From Culex pipiens pallens (lineage: Eukaryota > Arthropoda > Insecta > Diptera > Culicidae), in contig NC_068938.1 of NCBI RefSeq assembly GCF_016801865.2, positions 191,975,909 through 192,039,908 on the forward strand: a stretch of 64,000 bases of DNA, written 5' to 3'. Both the position numbers and the translations under genes were made by a program. Every line of letters starts with the position of its first letter. Position 1 is the stretch's first letter. Below the pieces are notes generated by a model that saw only the letters and a program-made list of their open reading frames with translations, was not told the origin of the DNA and did not search any database. Below, piece by piece: positions 37,898 to 47,770 of the stretch.

Positions 37898-38305
37898 CTG
37901 TCATCGGGACAGCCAAAGCCAGCCGCACCTTCACACGCACACACGCACGCGAAAAAAACGAAAAACAAAAAACACACCGACGGCGGACGCGAAAATTCTA
38001 CGACCCTACGGAAAGGAATCGCAAATCTGACTGGCTCAACTGTCATCGAGACAGCCAAAGCCAGCCGCACCTTCACACGCACACACGCACGCCAAAGAAA
38101 CGAAAAACACACCGACGGCGGACGCGAAAATTCTACGACCTTACGGAAAGGAATCGCAAATCTGACTGGCTCAACTGTCATCGAGACAGCCAAAGCCAGC
38201 CGCACCTTCACACGCACACACGCACGCCAAAAAAAAAACGAAAAACACACCGACGGCGGACGCGAAAATTCTACGACCCTACGGAAAGGAATCGCAAATC
38301 TGACT
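37898..38305. repeat. Three tandem copies of a 135-142 bp unit
   Basis: GTCATCG(G/A)GACAGCC starts at 37900, 38042 and 38177. Each unit carries AAAGCCAGCCGCACCTTCAC, ACACACGCACGC, then ACCGACGGCGGACGCGAAAA and AAAGGAATCGCAAATCTGAC. Length differences come mainly from A-run and short indels after CACGC. The third copy stops at TCTGACT, where the (CAAAAA)n array starts. Confidence 0.9.
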
Positions 38306-40012
38306 CAAAAACAAAAACAAAAACAAAAACAAAAACAAAAACAAAAACAAAAACAAAAACAAAAACAAAAACAAAAACAAAAACAAAAACAAAAACAAAA
38401 ACAAAAACAAAAACAAAAACAAAAACAAAAACAAAAACAAAAACAAAAACAAAAACAAAAACAAAAACAAAAACAAAAACAAAAACAAAAACAAAAACAA
38501 AAACAAAAACAAAAACAAAAACAAAAACAAAAACAAAAACAAAAACAAAAACAAAAACAAAAACAAAAACAAAAACAAAAACAAAAACAAAAACAAAAAC
38601 AAAAACAAAAACAAAAACAAAAACAAAAACAAAAACAAAAACAAAAACAAAAACAAAAACAAAAACAAAAACAAAAACAAAAACAAAAACAAAAACAAAA
38701 ACAAAAACAAAAACAAAAACAAAAACAAAAACAAAAACAAAAACAAAAACAAAAACAAAAACAAAAACAAAAACAAAAACAAAAACAAAAACAAAAACAA
38801 AAACAAAAACAAAAACAAAAACAAAAACAAAAACAAAAACAAAAACAAAAACAAAAACAAAAACAAAAACAAAAACAAAAACAAAAACAAAAACAAAAAC
38901 AAAAACAAAAACAAAAACAAAAACAAAAACAAAAACAAAAACAAAAACAAAAACAAAAACAAAAACAAAAACAAAAACAAAAACAAAAACAAAAACAAAA
39001 ACAAAAACAAAAACAAAAACAAAAACAAAAACAAAAACAAAAACAAAAACAAAAACAAAAACAAAAACAAAAACAAAAACAAAAACAAAAACAAAAACAA
39101 AAACAAAAACAAAAACAAAAACAAAAACAAAAACAAAAACAAAAACAAAAACAAAAACAAAAACAAAAACAAAAACAAAAACAAAAACAAAAACAAAAAC
39201 AAAAACAAAAACAAAAACAAAAACAAAAACAAAAACAAAAACAAAAACAAAAACAAAAACAAAAACAAAAACAAAAACAAAAACAAAAACAAAAACAAAA
39301 ACAAAAACAAAAACAAAAACAAAAACAAAAACAAAAACAAAAACAAAAACAAAAACAAAAACAAAAACAAAAACAAAAACAAAAACAAAAACAAAAACAA
39401 AAACAAAAACAAAAACAAAAACAAAAACAAAAACAAAAACAAAAACAAAAACAAAAACAAAAACAAAAACAAAAACAAAAACAAAAACAAAAACAAAAAC
39501 AAAAACAAAAACAAAAACAAAAACAAAAACAAAAACAAAAACAAAAACAAAAACAAAAACAAAAACAAAAACAAAAACAAAAACAAAAACAAAAACAAAA
39601 ACAAAAACAAAAACAAAAACAAAAACAAAAACAAAAACAAAAACAAAAACAAAAACAAAAACAAAAACAAAAACAAAAACAAAAACAAAAACAAAAACAA
39701 AAACAAAAACAAAAACAAAAACAAAAACAAAAACAAAAACAAAAACAAAAACAAAAACAAAAACAAAAACAAAAACAAAAACAAAAACAAAAACAAAAAC
39801 AAAAACAAAAACAAAAACAAAACAAAAACAAAAACAAAAACAAAAACAAAAACAAAAACAAAAACAAAAACAAAAACAAAAACAAAAACAAAAACAAAAA
39901 CAAAAACAAAAACAAAAACAAAAACAAAAACAAAAACAAAAACAAAAACAAAAACAAAAACAAAAACAAAAACAAAAACAAAAACAAAAACAAAAACAAA
40001 AACAAAAAAAAA
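38306..40012. repeat. (CAAAAA)n array, 1707 bp, ~284 units
   Basis: An even purer copy of the hexanucleotide array: the only irregularity I see before the end is one shortened unit near 39820. Its length is within 4 bp of the 34786-36496 array. It joins the 135-142 bp tandem repeat without a linker. Long frames across it are repeat artefacts. Confidence 0.97.
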
Positions 40013-40712
40013 CTTTCTTTGAAATAACCCCAAAATTCAAGCTTGAAACCTCAAAACAGCTCAAAACAATCGAATCAAAATATTTTCTTTGTACAATTTG
40101 TCATGAAAATACAGCAGCAGATTGCCCGATACACAATGGTTGTTTTAAAGAAAGCTAAAAAACTGGTAAATTTGGGTTGAAAACTTTTTATCCGAGGTCA
40201 AATATGTAATTTAGAGTCTCTCGAGGCACATTCATAAGAAATTTGATGGATTTGAACCCATCGATTTCCATCGACTTTTCTGAAGAAAAATAATATTAAA
40301 TCGAAAAAAAATCTTTTAAAAAAGTTTCTCTAGACCCCCGGACGAAATATTTCGCCAGACCCCGCAAAATGTCGGGAAAGAGCCCTTTTTTCACACGGAA
40401 CAAAATCTGGTCGCTGGATCCGAAAAATATTTTCGATGAATTTGAAAACATTGGATGTTTCCGAAATCATCGAGAATGTTTGCGATATTGGAAAAAATGT
40501 TTTCGATATTGAAGCAAAAAGTTTGCAAAATCGAAAACACCATGTTAGCGGCGCATTTTTTTGCCCGGTCCGCCGCAGCCAATGCGTTACGCTGTCAGGA
40601 TCAGCTGTTCGCATCTTTCGCAAGTAGTAAACAAACAGCAAACCTAACCTATTTTTATTTTGTTCATTTCGTTGAGTACCGTTTATTTTTTTTAGAAATA
40701 AGTGTTCCGGTC
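40013..40712. other. Single-copy sequence upstream of a possible small gene
   Basis: 40300-40620 is open in several overlapping frames on both strands, none recognised. 40600-40710 looks like possible 5' UTR leading to the ATG at 40713. Confidence 0.35.
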
Positions 40713-40923
40713 ATGTTTCAACAGTTGTACGGTGAGTATAACAATCTATGAACCGAATAATTCAAATTATCATAAATTTTCTGTTTCGCTTCAGGTTGGC
40801 ACGGTGGTCTGCAAGTTTTAATAGTCCGGGAAAGAACTGCTGAGCTCGACATTCGATCGAGCATGAAACGAAAATGCGGAGCACACGGACCGGTCTACGT
40901 TCTTGCTGTGCAAAAGATTTGAC
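40713..40923 (+). CDS. Possible two-exon small ORF, ~48 aa, product unknown
   Basis: An ATG at 40713 opens MFQQLY and reaches a canonical donor GTGAGT at 40732. An acceptor TTCGCTTCAG ends at 40794, giving a 63-bp intron, a usual size for mosquitoes. Splicing joins the phase-1 codon and continues through WHGGLQVLIVRERTAELDIR to a TGA at 40921-40923. The C-terminal part contains SSMKRKCGAHGPVYVL. I do not recognise the product. It lies 120-230 bp upstream of the RpS2 pseudogene, so it may also be remnant leader sequence of another transcript. No conservation evidence is available to me. Confidence 0.35.
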
Positions 40924-41152
40924 CAGACCCAGGAACCGAAACCCCGGAGGTCCGCCACTAAAAAATGGGCTCAAGTAGCCCATGAATTCCAGCCTCTCAT
41001 CGGTGTGGATAGATCTCGGTTAAACAAGAATACACCGCTGGATGGAACCTGCTCCACCAGGTCCAACTGCTGCTGAGTGGCGTTTTTCTTTTCAAGGATC
41101 AAAAACCCACGATTCTGCGCCGGAAACAGTTCCGAAACGGACAAATCTTCAA

Positions 41153-41678
41153 GGATTTGGTTCTTGCGGTGGTGCCGGTGCTGGCCGCGGAGAACGCGGA
41201 CGGAGCCGTGGTCGTGGCGGCAAGGAAGACTCCAAGGAATGGGTTCCAGTGACCAAGCTGGGTCGCCTGGTGCGCGATGGTAAGATCCGCGCCCTGGAGG
41301 AGGTCTACCTGTACTCGCTCCCGATCATGAGCCGCTCGCTCAAGTACGAATGTGTTGTAGATCATGCCCGGCCAAAAGCAGACTCGTGCCGGCCAGCGTA
41401 CCCGTTTCAAGACGTTCGTCGCCATCGGTGACTCCAACGGCCACATCTGTCTCGGCGTCAAGTACAGCAAGGAAGTGGCCACCGCCATCCGCAGTGCCAT
41501 TATCCTGGCCAAGCTGTCGGTCGTGCCGGTTCGCCGTGGTTACTGGGGTAACAAGATCGGCAAGCCCCACACCGTGCCCTGCAAGGTCTTTGGTAAGTTC
41601 GGTTCCGCCCTGGTGTGCCTCAATCCGGCTCTCCGTAGTACCGGCATTGTGCTTTCAAACAAAACTCAAAAGCTTCTT
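41153..41678 (+). pseudogene. RpS2: 40S ribosomal protein S2 pseudogene
   Basis: Two frames match RpS2, the uS5-family protein of the small ribosomal subunit. The first, 41153-41326 and on to about 41352, has the RG-rich stretch then KEDSKEWVPVTKLGRLVRDG and LEEVYLYSLPI. The second, 41364-41678, has QKQTRAGQRTRF, AIILAKLSVVPVRRGYWGNK and IGKPHTVPCKV. Between them a segment of roughly ten residues after LPI is missing, one base is gained near 41350, and an in-frame TAG precedes the second frame. The C-terminal part after the TGIV stretch is replaced by unrelated sequence. It is intronless where readable, so a retropseudogene is plausible. The N-terminal frame also extends upstream to an ATG at 41042 with non-RpS2 residues. 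Confidence 0.9.
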
Positions 41679-42112
41679 TCCAATTCCAGCCGGCGGAACT
41701 TGCCACCCCATCTATGCATTTCCGACGATGATTGACACGGATGTCCGGTATCTTTGTGCCTCGCTAAGCAATTCGAGCTTGACCGGAGCATCGTTGGTGG
41801 AGGACCACGGCCATACGACTTCAACAATATTACCCATTGCGTACGCCACAGCACCGACGACAACCTATGGTAGAGGCTATTTAATCGCCGTTGTAAAATA
41901 GTCGGTGCAAAACACAAAAAAAAACAAAGTACAAAAACACCAATGAAACCAGTAGGAAAACAACAACAAAAACATACGAAAAAAATAAACAACATACATA
42001 AAAAAAATTACAAAAACACTAAAATACACAAATACTAAAACAACTAAATTGACAAAAAAAGTTCAATGCTAATGTAAATGACAAAATTCATAAATTTCAG
42101 CATTCTAAAAAA
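41679..42112. other. Sequence grading into A-rich arrays
   Basis: After the pseudogene a frame stays open to 41901 without recognisable domains. From 41910 the sequence becomes A-rich with scattered ACAAAAAC and ATACA words, like a degenerate precursor of the (ATACAAAA)n array that follows. Confidence 0.45.
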
Positions 42113-42839
42113 ACAAAAATACAAAAATACAAAAATAAAAAAATACAAAAATACAAAAATACAAAAATAAAAAAATACAAAAATAAAAAAATACAAAAAT
42201 AAAAAAATACAAAAATACAAAAATACAAAAATACAAAAATACAAAAATACAAAAATACAAAAATACAAAAATACAAAAATACAAAAATACAAAAATACAA
42301 AAATACAAAAATACAAAAATACAAAAATACAAAAATACAAAAATACAAAAATACAAAAATACAAAAATACAAAAATACAAAAATACAAAAATACAAAAAT
42401 ACAAAAATACAAAAATACAAAAATACAAAAATACAAAAATACAAAAATACAAAAATACAAAAATACAAAAAAATACAAAAATACAAAAATACAAAAATAC
42501 AAAAATACAAAAATACAAAAATACAAAAATACAAAAATACAAAAATACAAAAATACAAAAATACAAAAATACAAAAATACAAAAATACAAAAATACAAAA
42601 ATACAAAAATACAAAAATACAAAAATACAAAAATACAAAAATACAAAAATACAAAAATACAAAAATACAAAAAAACAAAAATACAAAAATACAAAAATAC
42701 AAAAATACAAAAATACAAAAATACAAAAATACGAAAATACAAAAATACAAAAATACAAAAATACAAAAATACAAAAATACAAAAATACAAAAATACAAAA
42801 ATACAAAAATACAAAAACACCAAAATACAAAAATACAAA
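42113..42839. repeat. (ATACAAAA)n array, 727 bp, ~91 units
   Basis: Octanucleotide array with TAAAAAA variants at the left edge (42135-42210), one two-base slip near 42470, and scattered substitutions near 42674, 42733 and 42816. The ~240-codon frames of alternating I/F/C/Y residues are artefacts of an 8-bp unit. Confidence 0.96.
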
Positions 42840-42846
42840 AAAAAAT

Positions 42847-44216
42847 TAGAATTTTAGAATTATAGAATTTTAGAATTTTAGAATTTTAGAATTTTAGAAT
42901 TTTAGAATTTTAGAATCTTAGAATTTTAGAATTTTAGAATTTTAGAACTTTAGAATTTTAGAATTTTAGAATTTTAGAATTTTAGAATTTTAGAATTTTA
43001 GAATTTTAGAATTTTAGAATTTTAGAATTTTAGAATTTTAGAATTTTAGAATTTTAGAATTTTAGAATTTTAGAATTTTAGAATTTTAGAATTTTAGAAT
43101 TTTAGAATTTTAGAATTTTAGAATTTTAGAATTTTAGAATTTTAGAATTTTAGAATTTTAGAATTTTAGAATTTTAGAATTTTAGAATTTTAGAATTTTA
43201 GAATTTTAGAATTTTAGAATTTTAGAATTTTAGAATTTTAGAATTTTAGAATTTTAGAATTTTAGAATTTTAGAATTTTAGAATTTTAGAATTTTAGAAT
43301 TTTAGAATTTTAGAATTTTAGAATTTTAGAATTTTAGAATTTTAGAATTTTAGAATTTTAGAATTTTAGAATTTTAGAATTTTAGAATTTTAGAATTTTA
43401 GAATTTTAGAATTTTAGAATTTTAGAATTTTAGAATTTTAGAATTTTAGAATTTTAGAATTTTAGAATTTTAGAATTTTAGAATTTTAGAATTTTAGAAT
43501 TTTAGAATTTTAGAATTTTAGAATTTTAGAATTTTAGAATTTTAGAATTTTAGAATTTTAGAATTTTAGAATTTTAGAATTTTAGAATTTTAGAATTTTA
43601 GAATTTTAGAATTTTAGAATTTTAGAATTTTAGAATTTTAGCTAAAATTCTAAAATTCTAAAATTCTAAAATTCTAAAATTCTAAAATTCTAAAATTCTA
43701 AAATTCTAAAATTCTAAAATTCTAAAATTCTAAAATTCTAAAATTTTAGAATTTTAGAATTTTAGAATTTTAGAATTTTAGAATTTTAGAATTTTAGAAT
43801 TTTAGAATTTTAGAATTTTAGAATTTTAGAATTTTAGAATTTTAGAATTTTAGAATTTTAGAATTTTAGTATTTTAGAATTTTAGAATTTTAGAATTTTA
43901 GAATTTTAGAATTTTAGAATTTTAGAATTTTAGAATTTTAGAATTTTAGAATTTTAGAATTTTAGAATTTTAGAATTTTAGAATTTTAGAATTTTAGAAT
44001 TTTAGAATTTTAGAATTTTAGAATTTTAGAATTTTAGAATTTTAGAATTTTAGAATTTTAGAATTTTAGAATTTTAGAATTTTAGAATTTTAGAATTTTA
44101 GAATTTTAGAATTTTAGAATTTTAGAATTTTAGAATTTTAGAATTTTAGAATTTTAGAATTTTAGAATTTTAGAATTTTAGAATTTTAGAATTTTAGAAT
44201 TTTAGAATTTTAGAAT
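42847..44216. repeat. (GAATTTTA)n array, left part, 1370 bp
   Basis: A pure octanucleotide array with few variants (about 42918, 42948, 43869). It contains an inverted block at 43641-43743 and is interrupted at its right end by the gag retroelement. It starts only a few bases after the (ATACAAAA)n array, an abrupt change of unit. Confidence 0.97.
43641..43743 (-). repeat. Inverted block inside the (GAATTTTA)n array
   Basis: At GCTAAAATTC the array switches to the complementary unit for about 13 units and then returns at CTAAAATTTTAG. Both junctions are sharp. The structure can pair with array on either side. Confidence 0.9.
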
Positions 44217-45976
44217 GAGCTCCCTACGTGTACGCACGAGAGCATGCAGCTAGTGCTCAGTGCTCCATCGTTTTTTCGATTTTTTCGCCGTGATTGATTG
44301 TGGTTACCCGCGAGTTTGCTTCTCCAGCATGCCAAAGGCCGGCCGTGGCCGTGGCAGTTCGAGTGCGGCCTCGAAAAACCCGCGAAGTTCGTCTACCGGC
44401 CGTGTGCAAAAAGGTAAACAAACCAACGCCGTGTCGGCCGCCATCGCGCAGGGGAGCGTCAGCGCTGAAGGCATCGACAAAAAGTTACTACATCCTGGAT
44501 ATGTCCCAAGATCACCAGTGCGAACCCGTTCCGGTACTTCCGGTGCCACGACCAGTGGCACATCAACATCCGCCAACATCCCCATCAGGAACGAGTTCCA
44601 GATGCTGAGCGACGACGAAGAAAATAACAACTCTGACGGTAGCAGCACTACCGACGACGACGACGACGATGATGGTCGTGCACGGAAAAAAGTGCCGACG
44701 TCAAAAAAGAACAACTCTCCAGCGGAACGTAGACCACCTCCAATTTTTGTTTTGGACACGTTAGCGGACGATGTTGACGAGTTGCTGGAAGGCCTCGGAT
44801 ATTGTCTGAAAATCGGTAAGTCGGCAGTGCAAGTGATCACACTGACCAAAAGGAATTTTGACCTGGTGTTTGAAGAATTGAAGCGTAGCAACTTCAACTT
44901 CTACACATTCAACCCCGAGAAGCCCCCTGTTAAGGTTGTCTTGCAGGGTTATCAAGACCGTCCGATCTCCGACCTGAAGGGTCACCTTTCGGACGCCGGA
45001 ATAAAACCGCGGGAGATTAAAGTGCTCTCGCGCAAGACAACGGTAACAGGTACACACACACTGTACCTGTTGTACTTCGACCGCGGCACCGTCAAGATCC
45101 AAGACCTGCGGCGGACTAAAACATTGGACGGTTTTTGGGTAAACTGGCGGTTTTACACCAAGAACCCGACGGACGTAGCGCAATGCCACCGTTGCCAGAA
45201 ATTCGGCCACGGCTCGCGGAACTGCAACCTCCGGCCCCGCTGCGTGAAGTGCGGTGAGTCACACCTCTCGGAGGCGTGCGCACTGCCACGAAAGGCGGAC
45301 TTGGGGGACAAGGCAGAACAAACCAAGCCACGCGTAAAGTGCGCGAACTGTGACGGCAACCATACCGGCAATTACCGCGGATGCGTCGCGCGCAAGGCCT
45401 ACCTCGAGGAGCAGGAAAAGAGAAAAAAGAAAGCGTCCCACCCTCCTCAGCGAAGTACGAGCGCAGCCGTTCCTGCAGCTGGACAGCGTACGGTTCCAGC
45501 GGAAAACTCAGCGTTCCCTCCTGGTTGGGGGCGTTCGTTCGCCAGCGTGGTCGCTGCCGGTAGCGGCAGTACGGCCCAGCAAGAAGTCACCGGGGAAGAT
45601 CTCTTCACCCTGCCGGAGTTCTTTGCTCTCGCGGGGGAGATGATGACGCGGTTTCGGAGCTGCCGGAACAAGGCAGAACAATTCCTGGCCCTTGGGGAAC
45701 TGATGATCAAACACATCTACAAAGGATAAATTTTCTGTGATCTAGTATTAAGCTTACTCTTCCTCTATCCCCTTTCCTTTGCAATTTCTGTAAGTTTTTT
45801 TTTTTTATAGTTTTTTCTTACTCTTGCTAGTGCCTTAGTTAAAGAAATAATTGTTCCTAAATGGATAATGATGCAACACACAGCTGTAAGGAACTCCAAA
45901 ACTCTGTTATGCACTTCAAAATAACTCATTGTATCTTGATTATTCACCAATAAAACCGAATTGAATTGAATTGAAA
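44217..45976 (+). mobile_element. Gag-only non-LTR retroelement, Jockey clade (Juan-like)
   Basis: The element has a 5' leader (44217-44328), one intact gag ORF, and a 245-bp 3' UTR (45730-45976) finishing in GAATTGAATTGAA units. No endonuclease or reverse transcriptase is encoded. Array units of the same kind flank both sides, so insertion was into the (GAATTTTA)n array; the target duplication cannot be seen because the target is repetitive. 3' UTR relatives lie at 18655-18790 and 61700-61897. It may be an ORF2-deletion copy or a stable gag-only family, as known for HeT-A in Drosophila. Mobilisation would need another element's enzyme. Confidence 0.85.
44329..45729 (+). CDS. ORF1/Gag protein of Jockey-clade retrotransposon, 466 aa
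   Basis: A nucleic-acid-binding Gag, expected to form ribonucleoprotein with the element RNA. The start chosen is ATG at 44329 (MPKAGRGRG); the frame is open upstream only to a GTG and the ATG has a purine at -3. Order: basic S/G-rich N terminus (1-80), acidic linker with DDDDDDD near 109-115, a PRE_C2HC-type region about 200-285 (LKGHLSDAGIKPREIKVLSR), then three zinc knuckles at C286-C299 (CHRCQKFGHGSRNC), C305-C317 (CVKCGESHLSEAC) and C338-C352 (CANCDGNHTGNYRGC). A basic KRKKK linker follows near 364, then a C-terminal helical-looking tail with FASVVAAG. The ORF is unbroken over 467 codons, which suggests recent activity. Family membership follows from the domain order; the exact family name is not certain. 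Confidence 0.9.
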   Translation: MPKAGRGRGSSSAASKNPRSSSTGRVQKGKQTNAVSAAIAQGSVSAEGIDKKLLHPGYVPRSPVRTRSGTSGATTSGTSTSANIPIRNEFQMLSDDEENNNSDGSSTTDDDDDDDGRARKKVPTSKKNNSPAERRPPPIFVLDTLADDVDELLEGLGYCLKIGKSAVQVITLTKRNFDLVFEELKRSNFNFYTFNPEKPPVKVVLQGYQDRPISDLKGHLSDAGIKPREIKVLSRKTTVTGTHTLYLLYFDRGTVKIQDLRRTKTLDGFWVNWRFYTKNPTDVAQCHRCQKFGHGSRNCNLRPRCVKCGESHLSEACALPRKADLGDKAEQTKPRVKCANCDGNHTGNYRGCVARKAYLEEQEKRKKKASHPPQRSTSAAVPAAGQRTVPAENSAFPPGWGRSFASVVAAGSGSTAQQEVTGEDLFTLPEFFALAGEMMTRFRSCRNKAEQFLALGELMIKHIYKG

Positions 45977-46863
45977 GAATTTTAGAATTTTAGAATTTTA
46001 GAATTTTAGAATTTTAGAATTTTAGAATTTTAGAATTTTAGAATTTTAGAATTTTAGAATTTTAGAATTTTAGAATTTTAGAATTTTAGAATTTTAGAAT
46101 TTTAGAATTTTAGAATTTTAGAATTTTAGAATTTTAGAATTTTAGAATTTTAGAATTTTAGAATTTTAGAATTTTAGAATTTTAGAATTTTAGAATTTTA
46201 GAATTTTAGAATTTTAGAATATTAGAATTTTAGAATTTTAGAATTTTAGAATTTTAGAATTTTAGAATTTTAGAATTTTAGAATTTTAGAATTTTAGAAT
46301 TTTAGAATTTTAGAATTTTAGAATTTTAGAATTGTAGAATTTTAGAATTTTAGAATTTTAGAATTTTAGAATTTTAGAATTTTAGAATTTTAGAATTTTA
46401 GAATTTTAGAATTTTAGAATTTTAGAATTTTAGAATATTAGAATTTTAGAATTTTAGAATTTTAGAATTTTAGAATTTTAGAATTTTAGAATTTTAGAAT
46501 TTTAGAATTTTAGAATTTTAGAATTTTAGAATTTTAGAATTTTAGAATTTTAGAATTTTAGAATTTTAGAATTTTAGAATTTTAGAATTTTAGAATTTTA
46601 GAATCTTAGAATTTTAGAATTTTAGAATTTTAGAATTTTAGAATTTTAGAATTTTAGAATTTTAGAATTTTAGAATTTTAGAATTTTAGAATTTTAGAAT
46701 TTTAGAATTTTAGAATTTTAGAATTTTAGAATTTTAGAATTTTAGAATTTTAGAATTTTAGAATTTTAGAATTTTAGAATTTTAGAATTTTAGAATTTTA
46801 GAATTTTAGAATTTTAGAATTTTAGAATTTTAGAATTTTAGAATTTTAGAATTTTAGAATTTT
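45977..46863. repeat. (GAATTTTA)n array, right part, 887 bp
   Basis: It continues the octanucleotide array after the retroelement. Variants are seen near 46220, 46334, 46437 and 46605. About 111 units. Confidence 0.97.
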
Positions 46864-47600
46864 CGAGAATTTTAGAATTTTAGAATTTTCGAGAATTTTG
46901 AAGAATTTCAGAGAATTTTGAAATGAATAAGAGAATTCTAGAGATTTTTTTAAGAATTTTGAAGAATTTTACAGAATTTCAGAAGTTTTTAGAGAATTTT
47001 CAAAATGTTTAGAATTTTGTTTTAGATTTATATAATTTTAGAGATATTTGTAATTTTTGTTGAGAATTTCAAAGAGTTTTGGAATATTAAGAGAATTTTA
47101 GTGACCTTTAAAGAATTTTATTAAATTTGAAGGAGTTTTGAGAGAATTTGAAAGAAATTTTATAGAATTTAAAAGGTTTTTAGATAATTTTGGAATATTA
47201 TGTAGAATTTTAGAAATTTTAAAGAATTTAAGCTAATTTTCGAGATTTTTGGAAAATTTTAGAGAATTCTAGAGAATTTTTAGAAAATTTTAGAGAATTT
47301 TGAAGAATTTCATAGAATTTTGGTAACTTTTGGAGAGTTTTGCAAAATTATGGAGAATTTTGAAAATTTTAGAGTACTTTAGTGAATTTTAAAGATTTAA
47401 AGAAAATTTTGGAAAAGTTTTGAGAATTTTAGAGAATTTCATAGATTTTTTAGGATGGAAAATTTTAGAAATTTTTAAAGAATTCCGGCAAATTCTAGAA
47501 AATTTTGATGATTTTAGAGAATTTGAGAATACTTTAAAGGGAATTCTAGAGATTTTTTTAAAGAGAATTTTGTAAAATTATTTTATTTGAGTCGAGAGAC
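46864..47600. repeat. Decayed edge of the octanucleotide array
   Basis: From CGAGAATTTT onward the units become irregular: GAGAATTTT, GAAGAATTT and AGAGAATTTC recur with indels and substitutions for about 700 bp. This looks like an older, diverged part of the same array, sharply different from its pure core. Confidence 0.75.
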
Positions 47601-47638
47601 AATAATATTGCAATTTATTTTTGTGTTATCTTTCACAG

Positions 47639-47770
47639 GCTCGCGACTGCAGCCTGAGTTTGGCAAACGCCTTCACAGATCCGACTGCTAGCGGATATTC
47701 TGAGGACTTGTTCCAGGCGGGCGGTTTTCAATCGGAGGACACTCTGCTCAAGTCGATCCTTGAGGTGTAG
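47639..47770 (+). CDS. Possible 3' terminal coding exon, 43 codons, unknown product
   Basis: An acceptor TTATCTTTCACAG ends at 47638. The phase-0 frame then reads ARDCSLSLANAFTDPTASGY and SEDLFQAGGFQSEDTLLKSI before LEV and TAG at 47768-47770. Composition is coding-like and unlike the repeat DNA upstream. A polyadenylation hexamer AATAAA lies at 48226. Upstream exons would have to lie beyond the arrays, or the exon is a relic. I do not recognise the peptide. Confidence 0.35.
   Translation, partial: ARDCSLSLANAFTDPTASGYSEDLFQAGGFQSEDTLLKSILEV

Noticed and set aside
38271..40064. Frames of 566-597 codons over the second (CAAAAA)n array
   Set aside because: Same cause: repeat phase, no start context and no sequence complexity.
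41350..41901. 183-codon serine-rich frame over the RpS2 region
   Set aside because: It is an off-frame shadow of the RpS2 pseudogene sequence.
44260..44328. N-terminal extension of gag from a GTG at 44260
   Set aside because: Eukaryotic initiation at GTG is unlikely and an ATG in good context stands at 44329.
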